Of a DNA stretch of 13,874 bases, positions 7,108 to 13,741 are shown piece by piece. The notes under the pieces are model-generated. The model saw only the letters and a program-made list of their open reading frames with translations, did no database searches and was not told the DNA's origin. The stretch covers positions 1 through 13,874 of the forward strand of contig QIGM01000030.1 in assembly GCA_003230795.1 (NCBI GenBank), read 5' to 3'. This DNA is from a bacterium (GTDB lineage: Bacteria > Bdellovibrionota_C > UBA2361 > SZUA-149). Each line of letters begins with the position of its first letter. Position 1 is the stretch's first letter. Position numbers and translations under genes: made by a program.

Positions 7108-8234
7108 TGCGAGTGCATCAGTTTGTACATACGCTTAACTATGGCGATGCGATTTCAGGAGAGGCTCTGTTGATTCAACGCGTCTTGGCAGAGATGGGCA
7201 TTGAGGGTGAAATTTACTCCGTAAATACCCACGAGAAATTAATCGGTAAGACACGCGATTGGCGCGATTTTGCAGTTGCCGAAGACGATGGCCCAACAGC
7301 GGTGCTGCTGCATTACTCTATTGGCTCACCACTAAATCAAAAGCTCCTTGATACTCCCAATATTCTACGAGGCCTCATTTATCATAACCTTACGCCGGTA
7401 GAATGGTATGCGCCTTATAACGCGGTAGTCGCAGCTAACCTCGCCTTGGGCAGGGAAGAGCTCCCTCGATTACTGCCCGCAATGGATGTGGTGCTTGCGG
7501 ATTCTGAGTACAACCGGTCTGAGCTTGATGAGATGGGCTGTCCACAGTCCCAAGTTCTTTCCTTAGCGCTTGATACAGAGAAGTGGAAGATTGCGCCGAA
7601 TCCGGGTATTGCGGCAAACCTATCCGGCTCCGGTGAGCGCAATATTCTTCATGTGGGAAGATTTGCCCCGAATAAATGTATCGAAGACATTATCAAGGCG
7701 TTTTACTTCTATCATCACAAGATCGAGGAAAAGAGCACGCTCTGGTTGATTGGAGCCGATATTGATACCGAAATTTACTCCTTCGAGTTGCGGCGCTTAG
7801 TCTCTGAGCTGCGTTTGAAACATGCGGTACGTTTTGTTGGTAGTGTTTCTGATTGCGAACTAAGTGCGTATTACCAAAATGCAGACTTGTATCTTTGTAT
7901 GAGTGAGCATGAAGGGTTTTGCGTGCCTTTGCTTGAAGCAATGCGATTTGGTGTTCCAACCATTGCCTTTGCTGCCACCGCTGTGCCTGAAACCTTGGGT
8001 GATGGTGGCTTTCTAGTCCAAGAAAAACGTCATTCCGAAATAGCGGAACTAATGAACGAAATTCTGCAGAACCAGAAGTTGCGCGAAGACACCGTGCGTC
8101 GCGGACAGGCTCGTGCCGCAGAGTTCAGTGAAGCGCGTTTTGGAGAGGCTCTCCGGAAGACTGTGGTGGATCCTCTGCAGGCAAGACTCGGATCTTCGGG
8201 AGCGCTTCGTCAAGGAGTCGCCGAGCGCGGGTGA
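7107..8234 (+). CDS. GT4 family glycosyltransferase (first of two)
   Basis: Cytoplasmic GT-B fold retaining glycosyltransferase of 375 residues, expected to add a sugar from a nucleotide donor to the growing lipid-linked glycan. The N-terminal domain carries LLHYSIGSP (67-75) and IYHNLTPVEWY (91-101), seen in O-antigen GT4 enzymes. The donor domain starts near residue 178 with NILHVGRFAPNK (179-190; R185 and K190 expected to bind donor phosphate). The EX7E motif is E269-G-F-C-V-P-L-L-E277, followed by GVPTIAF. The GTG start shares one base with the wzm TAG (7107), so translation is likely coupled. The donor sugar cannot be read from sequence, although mannose or a related hexose is common for this type. 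The next gene begins 10 bases after its stop. Confidence 0.93.
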   Translation: MRVHQFVHTLNYGDAISGEALLIQRVLAEMGIEGEIYSVNTHEKLIGKTRDWRDFAVAEDDGPTAVLLHYSIGSPLNQKLLDTPNILRGLIYHNLTPVEWYAPYNAVVAANLALGREELPRLLPAMDVVLADSEYNRSELDEMGCPQSQVLSLALDTEKWKIAPNPGIAANLSGSGERNILHVGRFAPNKCIEDIIKAFYFYHHKIEEKSTLWLIGADIDTEIYSFELRRLVSELRLKHAVRFVGSVSDCELSAYYQNADLYLCMSEHEGFCVPLLEAMRFGVPTIAFAATAVPETLGDGGFLVQEKRHSEIAELMNEILQNQKLREDTVRRGQARAAEFSEARFGEALRKTVVDPLQARLGSSGALRQGVAERG

Positions 8235-8237
8235 GGA
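8233..8237 (+). promoter_or_regulatory. SD site deciding the start of the second GT4 gene
   Basis: GAGGA, 7 bases before ATG 8245 and overlapping the TGA of the preceding gene (8232-8234). It supports 8245 over the upstream in-frame ATG at 8113. Confidence 0.7.
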
Positions 8238-8244
8238 TTTCGCT

Positions 8245-9504
8245 ATGCGTATCGGTTTAGATCTTCGACCAACAGAGGTTGGCTTTAAGGCTCATGCAGG
8301 ACGAGGCACCGGACGCTATACCGGCGAACTTGTTGACGCGATGGAAGCTTTGGCCAGTGAAGGTAGCGAGCTGTCATTAGTCCCGATTCACAGTAAGGAG
8401 CTGCAAAAGAGTTCTCTCGATCGTTGTCTCGTGAACTATCTTCCTTTTGGTGCGCGAACTATTGAATCTCAGTATCTGTTTCCACGCCGGCTCTCGAGTT
8501 TGGATGTTGATGTCATTCATTTCTTCGCCCACGGAGATGCTCCTGCCCGTGCAGTAATGCCGCAGATTGTAAGCGTGCTTGACCTTATTCCTTTGAAATT
8601 TCCGGAGCTCTATAAAGCAGACAAACCTAACGCTCGCTTTAAATTCGCGAGGTGGTTGGAGTACGAAGCTATTAGAAGCTCTATTGGCGTAGTCGCGATT
8701 AGTGAGTCGACGAAAGCGGATGTTGTTGATTTGCTTAAAATCCCAGAAGAGCGAGTAATGGTCACACCCCTGGCTGTTGCACCTCGTCTTCTAGAGCAGG
8801 TGAGTGAGTATCAGCAGGCAAATATTTCTCAGAAGCAACAACGGCAGCGCTTAGGCCTGCCTGAGGATGAAGAGCTGCTGCTCTATGTTGGCGGCATTGA
8901 CCCAAGAAAAAACGTCCCGTTTCTTTGTGACGTTCTCGCCGAGTTACTGAAGACTAGGGCGCCAGACGCGAAAAAACTTCGATTGTTGCTCGCAGGTGGT
9001 ATTGAAAAAGACGATCAGTATCCGCTGTTGCTTTCTCGTATCTCCTCATTGGGTATTTCTGACTCTGTGACGCTCTTGGGTTTTGTCCCAGACGAAGATT
9101 TAGTTTCTCTTTATCAAGCTGCGGATCTTTTCTTGTTCCCGAGCTTATACGAGGGCTTTGGTTTCCCAGTTCTTGAGGCGATGGCGTGTGGTACTCCAGT
9201 GATTGCCGGTAATAACTCCTCCATACCTGAAGTTGCTGGCACTAGCGGTATATTGCTTCCCGATAAGGATAAGGCTGCATGGGTAAGTGCAATTTCTGCG
9301 CTTCTTGGGCGGCCAGAGTCGCTCTATAAGCTATCTCTTGCCGGAGTTGCCCAAGCGAGGCATTTCTCTTGGAAGCGCACGGCTGAGCGAACATTCGAGG
9401 CCTACCAGAGGTTTGCTGCTTCGGATTCGGGAAGTTCCTCTCATTTCCCCATTCGAGCAGTGCTCAATTCGAGACCCAATTCAAGGAAGAGAGCAGTATC
9501 GTGA
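8245..9504 (+). CDS. GT4 family glycosyltransferase (second of two)
   Basis: A 419-residue GT-B glycosyltransferase, probably the partner of the preceding enzyme in building the repeat on the cytoplasmic face. Seen: MRIGLDLRP at the N-terminus, the glycine-rich acceptor loop GRGTGRYTGEL (19-29), SVLDLIPL (110-117), the donor-domain start LLYVGGIDPRKN (212-223) and the EX7E motif E303-G-F-G-F-P-V-L-E311 with GTPVIAG. I chose ATG 8245 because GAGGA lies 7 bases upstream and homologous enzymes start with MRIGxDLR. An upstream in-frame ATG at 8113 would overlap the previous gene by 122 bases and add 44 residues without GT character. The C-terminal tail (392-419) is Ser/Arg-rich and disordered-looking. 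Its TGA overlaps the next start in a GTGA. Confidence 0.94.
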   Translation: MRIGLDLRPTEVGFKAHAGRGTGRYTGELVDAMEALASEGSELSLVPIHSKELQKSSLDRCLVNYLPFGARTIESQYLFPRRLSSLDVDVIHFFAHGDAPARAVMPQIVSVLDLIPLKFPELYKADKPNARFKFARWLEYEAIRSSIGVVAISESTKADVVDLLKIPEERVMVTPLAVAPRLLEQVSEYQQANISQKQQRQRLGLPEDEELLLYVGGIDPRKNVPFLCDVLAELLKTRAPDAKKLRLLLAGGIEKDDQYPLLLSRISSLGISDSVTLLGFVPDEDLVSLYQAADLFLFPSLYEGFGFPVLEAMACGTPVIAGNNSSIPEVAGTSGILLPDKDKAAWVSAISALLGRPESLYKLSLAGVAQARHFSWKRTAERTFEAYQRFAASDSGSSSHFPIRAVLNSRPNSRKRAVS

Positions 9505-11567
9505 ATTTAGCGAGAGTTCGGCCAGTGACGGCAGATGAACCGATGACAAGAGTTAGCGACAGTGAGGCTAAGCAGGAGTCTAGGTCTAGTACTTGGCTTC
9601 TCGGTGGTCTTGTTCTGCTTGGTCTACTTACTCGATTGATTCTGCTGGTGGCCAGTGACTTTGGTATTGAGTCCGATGAAGCGGTTGTCGGCTTGATGGC
9701 GAAACACGTTACCGACGGAAAGCCTTGGCCGTTATTTTACTATGGCCAACACTATATGGGCAGTCTCGAAGCACTGCTCGCGGCAGCATCGTTTTCAGTG
9801 TTCGGGATGAGTAATGCCTCCTTGAAGCTAGTGCCGCTTCTCTTCTCCTTGCTGCATATCGCTCTTGTTTACCTACTTGCGAAGAGATTTTGTGGAAGCA
9901 AAGTTGCTCTCTGTGCCGCACTTCTGACCGCGGTTGCCCCTAGCACGCTTGTGCTATGGAGTTCGAAGGCTCGAGGAGGGTTTATTGAACTCGTCGCGCT
10001 CGGTACGCTCTGCCTTATCATTACGGTTGATATTGTGCGGGCGAAAGTAGTGCCGCAAGGTGCGATTGCCGTGCTTGGATTCTTACTTGGGCTTGGCTGG
10101 TGGATTAATAACCAAGTTGCCTTCTATATCGCGCCCATCGGGCTCGTGCTTTTGATGTCTTTACCCTCAAAGCTTGGTGTTCGCGCTACGGCCTCTCGGT
10201 TTGTTACTGGAATACTAAGTTTCTTAGTTGGTGGTTTGCCCTTTTGGTACGCAAACATCTTTCTAGAGCCGCAATGGGCCACCTTTGATGTTCTCTTTGC
10301 TGGTACTGGCGATGTTGATGCCCTAAAGCATTTCGAAGGATTCCTTACTCAAGCGCTGCCTATTCTTCTTGGGGCTCGACGGTTTTGGGCGGACGCCGAT
10401 GTCTTCCCTGGTGCCTCCCTTCTGGCGTATTCCCTCTACGGGGCCTCCTTACTGCTCGTTATTTTGGCGATGCTCCAGTCAAGAAGTGTAGGCCTTAGGA
10501 GAGTGTCGACCGGGAATGCTCTCTCGCTTTTCCTGTTACTGCTTTTCGTTTGTTCCACTGCCTTCATATTTTCACGTAGCAGTTTTGGTTGGTTATCGCG
10601 TGCGCCGCGCTACTTATTGCCTTTGTATTCCGTTTTGCCGGTGCTGGTTGCAGTAGCGATCTCTCGCCTACTGGAATTTAGAGGCCGAGTGGGGGGTATT
10701 CTGGCGACTTTCCTTTTTTCTGGCGTGTTAGCGCTGAATTTAAGTTCTAACTACCTAGGCGGCGTGGCGCAGCCTGGTCAGCCTTCGGTGTTTCGTGGTC
10801 AACGCGTCGCCAGTAGCCACGATGAGCTCTACGACTGGCTCTCTGCGAAGGGATATGGACATATCGCGACGAATTACTGGATTGGTTATCGAACAGCCTT
10901 TGAAACCAATGAGCAGGTGCAGTTTACTCGGCTTGGTCGGCCGCGATCGCTCCGAATACCGGAATATGAGAATTTTGCTCCTCAGGCTGTCGTGTTAGTC
11001 CCCGCGGAAGCGCGGCTTTATGAGCGAGAGTTGCGCCAGTTTGGATTTCGTTACAATAAGACGCTGCTTGGTGAGTATGTTGCTTTTGATGAAATTGAGC
11101 GGGAGTTGCCTCTAGGGGACGTCATTGCGCGTTCTGAGTTTAGCGTTCGAGCGAGCACTCAGTCTCAGTGGATTGATCGAATGTTTGATAGTGATTCGGA
11201 GACCCGCTGGGGAAGCGGTGCTCCCCAGTCTCCCAATATGGCGCTGGAGATAGTATTCAATCAGGCAAGAGAGGTAAGTGGCCTCACGATGGATTTAGGA
11301 CCTTTCGTTCATGATGCGCCCAGACGGCTGCGTATAGAAGGGCAAGATGCTAAAGGAATCTGGCTTGAGATTGCCGATTTTAGTGAAACAAAGATTTTTT
11401 ATGATTTAAGGGATAGCGAATTCGCGGAAATACCGAGAGTTTGGAAGTTTTCGTTTAAGCCTCGCAGGTATAAAGCGCTTCGAATGTTGCAGCTTGAATC
11501 TACGTCCGTGTTTGATTGGTCACTTGCCGAGCTCCGGGTCCACGGAAGCGGTACCGAAAAAGATTAG
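9501..11567 (+). CDS. GT-C membrane glycosyltransferase with C-terminal F5/8-type domain
   Basis: A 688-residue polytopic enzyme of the ArnT/PMT (GT39/GT83-like) type, expected to transfer a sugar from a polyprenyl phosphate on the periplasmic face. TM1 is at about 32-51. The first loop has the acidic pair in ESDEA (57-61, D59/E60) and YYGQHYMGSLEALLAA (80-95), both typical GT-C features. Further hydrophobic segments run to about residue 411. A soluble periplasmic part follows. Its last domain (about 548-683) is a discoidin-like beta-sandwich: FDSDSETRW (562-570) matches the family's D-x-TRW signature, and WSLAELRVHG (673-682) matches its closing strand. Such domains usually bind carbohydrate, perhaps holding the glycan acceptor. 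The GTG start overlaps the previous stop (GTGA). The stop lies 21 bases before ychF. Confidence 0.9.
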   Translation: MNLARVRPVTADEPMTRVSDSEAKQESRSSTWLLGGLVLLGLLTRLILLVASDFGIESDEAVVGLMAKHVTDGKPWPLFYYGQHYMGSLEALLAAASFSVFGMSNASLKLVPLLFSLLHIALVYLLAKRFCGSKVALCAALLTAVAPSTLVLWSSKARGGFIELVALGTLCLIITVDIVRAKVVPQGAIAVLGFLLGLGWWINNQVAFYIAPIGLVLLMSLPSKLGVRATASRFVTGILSFLVGGLPFWYANIFLEPQWATFDVLFAGTGDVDALKHFEGFLTQALPILLGARRFWADADVFPGASLLAYSLYGASLLLVILAMLQSRSVGLRRVSTGNALSLFLLLLFVCSTAFIFSRSSFGWLSRAPRYLLPLYSVLPVLVAVAISRLLEFRGRVGGILATFLFSGVLALNLSSNYLGGVAQPGQPSVFRGQRVASSHDELYDWLSAKGYGHIATNYWIGYRTAFETNEQVQFTRLGRPRSLRIPEYENFAPQAVVLVPAEARLYERELRQFGFRYNKTLLGEYVAFDEIERELPLGDVIARSEFSVRASTQSQWIDRMFDSDSETRWGSGAPQSPNMALEIVFNQAREVSGLTMDLGPFVHDAPRRLRIEGQDAKGIWLEIADFSETKIFYDLRDSEFAEIPRVWKFSFKPRRYKALRMLQLESTSVFDWSLAELRVHGSGTEKD

Positions 11568-11588
11568 AAACAAAGGAGAGTTAAATAC

Positions 11589-12698
11589 ATGGGATTTAAT
11601 TGCGGTATTGTTGGTCTTCCCAACGTTGGTAAGTCCACAATTTTCAACGCACTTACTGCTGCAGGCGCCGAGGCTGCCAACTATCCGTTCTGTACTATTG
11701 AACCAAATACTGGAGTAGTGCCCGTTCCCGATCCTCGCTTAGACAAGCTTGCTGCAATTGCAGGATCCCAGAAGATCATTCCTACAAGCGTGGAGTTTGT
11801 TGATATCGCTGGTCTAGTAAAGGGCGCGCATGAGGGCGAAGGCCTAGGGAATCAGTTTTTGGGGCATATTCGGTCTGTAGATGCCGTAGTTCACGTCGTG
11901 CGCTGTTTTGATGACGAGAATATCACGCATGTTGATGGCTCAGTCTCGCCTGAACGAGATATTGATGTAATCGAAACAGAGTTACTTCTAGCGGATCTCT
12001 CCTCGGTTGAACGCCGGATGCAGCGCGTATCTCGTGCTGCCAAAAGTGGCGATAAGGCTTTAAAGGCAGAAATGGAGTTGTTGGAGCTCGCAAAAGGCTT
12101 TTTGGATCAAGGAGCGTCACTGCGTACTGCTGATATTGAGCCCGAGCAGCGAATAGGGATTGCTGAACTGGGTCTCATTACAAGTAAGCCAATGTTCTTC
12201 GTTGCTAACGTTGACGAAGAACATGTCGCGAGTGGGTGCGAATCGACGAGTAATCACTATGTTCAATCACTTGTGGAGGCTGCAAAGTCTCGAGATTTGG
12301 AAGTAGTGGTAATCTCTGGAAAGGTTGAATCAGAGATCTCTCAGTTGGATTTAGAAGAGCGAATCGCATTTTTGGAAGAACTCGGCTTAGAGAGCTCAGG
12401 ATTGGATAGATTAGCTATCCAGGGGTATAAGGTATTAGATTTGATTACCTTTTTCACCTGTGGCCCTAAGGAAACACGCGCCTGGACTTGCTCCAGAGGT
12501 ACCCTTGCGCCGGATGGAGCGGGAGTTATCCACACCGACTTCAGTAAAGGGTTTATTCGCGCAGAAGTGATCAGCTACCAAGATTACCTAAATTCGAAAG
12601 GCGAACAGGGTGCAAAAGAAGCTGGCCTGATGCGATTAGAAGGCAAGGCCTATCCGATGCAGGACGGGGACGTGGTACACTTTCGTTTTAACGTTTAA
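11589..12698 (+). CDS. ychF: Redox- and translation-linked ATPase YchF (Obg family)
   Basis: Conserved Obg-like P-loop NTPase of 369 residues, close to the usual 363. It binds ribosomes and hydrolyses ATP in characterised members, where it affects translation and the oxidative stress response. Seen: MGFNCGIVGLPNVGKST (G1, K15), PFCTIEPNTG (33-42, switch I), DIAGLVKGA (72-80, G3) and NVDE (207-210) in place of the GTPase NKxD, as expected for the ATP-preferring YchF group. A coiled helical insert (about 125-190) and a C-terminal TGS domain (about 281-368, GKAYPMQDGDVVHFRFNV at the end) follow. AAGGAGAG lies 8 bases before the ATG. It is 21 bases downstream of the GT-C gene, so it may be co-transcribed with the glycan genes, although an internal promoter is possible. 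No pth gene, its frequent neighbour, is nearby. Confidence 0.98.
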   Translation: MGFNCGIVGLPNVGKSTIFNALTAAGAEAANYPFCTIEPNTGVVPVPDPRLDKLAAIAGSQKIIPTSVEFVDIAGLVKGAHEGEGLGNQFLGHIRSVDAVVHVVRCFDDENITHVDGSVSPERDIDVIETELLLADLSSVERRMQRVSRAAKSGDKALKAEMELLELAKGFLDQGASLRTADIEPEQRIGIAELGLITSKPMFFVANVDEEHVASGCESTSNHYVQSLVEAAKSRDLEVVVISGKVESEISQLDLEERIAFLEELGLESSGLDRLAIQGYKVLDLITFFTCGPKETRAWTCSRGTLAPDGAGVIHTDFSKGFIRAEVISYQDYLNSKGEQGAKEAGLMRLEGKAYPMQDGDVVHFRFNV

Positions 12699-12825
12699 TC
12701 GCTTTTCATCTTCGTTAATTCGCGTTACTCGCGCTTTTGGCCAAGGGCGTGTGATTTTGCTGCGTTTAGCCACCGCATTCAGCAATAAAACACTAATATA
12801 CCTCATCTTTTTCGGTCTATTCGCG

Positions 12826-12844
12826 TTTGCGCTTATTGCGCAAA
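12826..12844. repeat. 7-bp inverted repeat TTTGCGC-N5-GCGCAAA
   Basis: A perfect stem with loop TTATT. Outer bases CGGT (12814-12817) and ACCG (12845-12848) can add a second pairing step. No T-run follows on either strand, so it is not a standard terminator. Confidence 0.5.
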
Positions 12845-12890
12845 ACCGGGGTCGATTTTAAGGATCGCTAGCCAAAATTAAGTTAAACGC

Positions 12891-13010
12891 CGTAGCGTGA
12901 GAGACGCGATCGCAAGACTGCTTCAGTCTCTACAATTCAGCATGTTTAAAGGATTGCACTCCTACACGTAGTTTTCTTTGTGCCTATTGAAAGTAGAAAC
13001 GCGTAGCGTG
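12891..13010 (+). repeat. Direct repeat CGTAGCGTG, two copies
   Basis: CGTAGCGTG occurs at 12891-12899 and 13002-13010. Both copies are preceded by AAACG or AAACGC, so similarity extends to about 14 bases with one inserted C. Confidence 0.5.
12915..12929. repeat. 6-bp hairpin AGACTG-CTT-CAGTCT
   Basis: A perfect short stem with a 3-base loop, about 220 bases after ychF. It lies just downstream of the first CGTAGCGTG copy. It could be a minor RNA hairpin; no clear T-run follows. Confidence 0.4.
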
Positions 13011-13099
13011 TTTTTCAAACTTTCTGACTTTGAACGCAATATTTCACTACGAATTCGCAATTTCGCTAAATTTTTTTCATTTTTGTTTTGACACGTTTA

Positions 13100-13238
13100 G
13101 AAGCGAGAAAACGAAGCGTTGAAGCGATTGCTGTTTGCGTTTTGCGTAAGAGAGTATCGATGAAATACGAAGCAGAAAACGGGTAAACGTAGAAAGAAAA
13201 ACAGCGAAAAACCCCTAAACCAAGGGAAAAAACGAAGC
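13100..13238 (+). repeat. Degenerate GAAGCG / ACGAAGC repeats
   Basis: GAAGCG occurs three times in 27 bases (13100, 13113, 13121). ACGAAGC occurs at 13111, 13168 and 13232, the last two extended to ACGAAGCAG and flanked by A-runs. A related ACGAAG follows at 13278. The spacing is irregular. Confidence 0.45.
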
Positions 13239-13296
13239 AGGAGGTCGGCGCTACTTCAATCCTAAGTTTTACGTTTTACGAAGTTGAAAATCTTAA

Positions 13297-13322
13297 TTTC
13301 AAACAAGTGTTGTTGTTTGAAA
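13297..13322. repeat. 10-bp palindrome TTTCAAACAA-N6-TTGTTTGAAA
   Basis: A perfect inverted repeat with a 6-base spacer GTGTTG, the longest uninterrupted stem in the window. It is AT-rich and has no T-run after it, so it fits a regulator operator or a weak RNA hairpin better than a strong terminator. Confidence 0.55.
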
Positions 13323-13454
13323 ATGCAATTTAAAAACGAAAAACGCGACGCGAATACTCCAGTGTTCGGATAATATTAAAAAAAATGCGGCAGATTTATT
13401 AATTTTCTGATTAAATCTTGTCGAAGAACACATCAAAGAGAGATGTCGTTCATG

Positions 13455-13528
13455 ATTGCCGAACGCAATTGATGTCACTTGCGATTCTTGTCCGTACGTA
13501 ATCGCAGGGTCTTTAATGCTCAGGCATT
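13455..13528. other. Three consecutive stem-loops, possible structured RNA
   Basis: In 74 bases there are three perfect stems: ATTGC-N5-GCAAT (13455-13469), TGCGATT-N13-AATCGCA (13480-13506) and AATGC-TCAG-GCATT (13515-13528). Together they could form a structured non-coding RNA or transcript end. I recognise no known RNA family, and the orientation is unknown. Confidence 0.35.
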
Positions 13529-13535
13529 TATGGTT

Positions 13536-13563
13536 TTGGAAAAGAATAGTTATATGCTAATTT
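13536..13563 (+). promoter_or_regulatory. Weak candidate promoter for the H1-like gene
   Basis: TTGGAA (13536-13541) and TAATTT (13558-13563) are separated by 16 bases, with TGC directly before the second box (extended -10 style). Transcription would start near 13570 and give a leader of about 170 bases. This is a modest match in an AT-rich region where chance matches are common. Confidence 0.2.
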
Positions 13564-13741
13564 TTCAGAAGTGGTTTGAGAAGTGTGCTTTGTCTGTTTT
13601 TTTGTTCGTGAAAACGAATAGGGAGAAAGACGGGGATAACAGTTTCGATTGTAGTGTGGAAGGCTGAACGGCGTAAAGCAAAGTTGTAAGTTGCGAAGAA
13701 GACCGCAGCCGCAGACTAAACCAAAATAGAGGAAAAGAATT

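Larger units (their letters stand above)
12699..13741. other. About 1 kb AT-rich intergenic region with short repeats and stem-loops
   Basis: I find no convincing protein gene, tRNA, tmRNA, RNase P RNA or insertion-sequence end here. The composition is clearly more AT-rich and A/purine-tract rich than the flanking genes. Just after ychF, CGCG-TTACT-CGCG followed by CTTTT (12721-12738) is at best a weak terminator. The rest holds degenerate direct repeats (CGTAGCGTG, GAAGCG, ACGAAGC) and several perfect stem-loops listed separately. A 62-codon frame at 13479-13667 has no SD and no recognisable content and is not called. Confidence 0.6.

Noticed and set aside
8113..8244. 44-codon N-terminal extension of the second GT4 gene
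   Set aside because: It would overlap the previous gene by 122 bases and shows no GT sequence; ATG 8245 has an SD and the expected MRIGLDLR start.
12526..12534. Perfect DnaA box TTATCCACA
   Set aside because: A single copy inside ychF encoding part of the conserved VIHTDF segment. There are no neighbouring boxes, so it is not evidence of an origin.
13088..13093. Perfect TTGACA in the intergenic region
   Set aside because: No acceptable -10 hexamer is present at 16-18 bases downstream (the bases there read around ACGAAG).
13479..13667. 62-codon plus-strand ORF
   Set aside because: No SD, atypical composition for this genome, and it overlaps the stem-loop cluster; no recognisable content.
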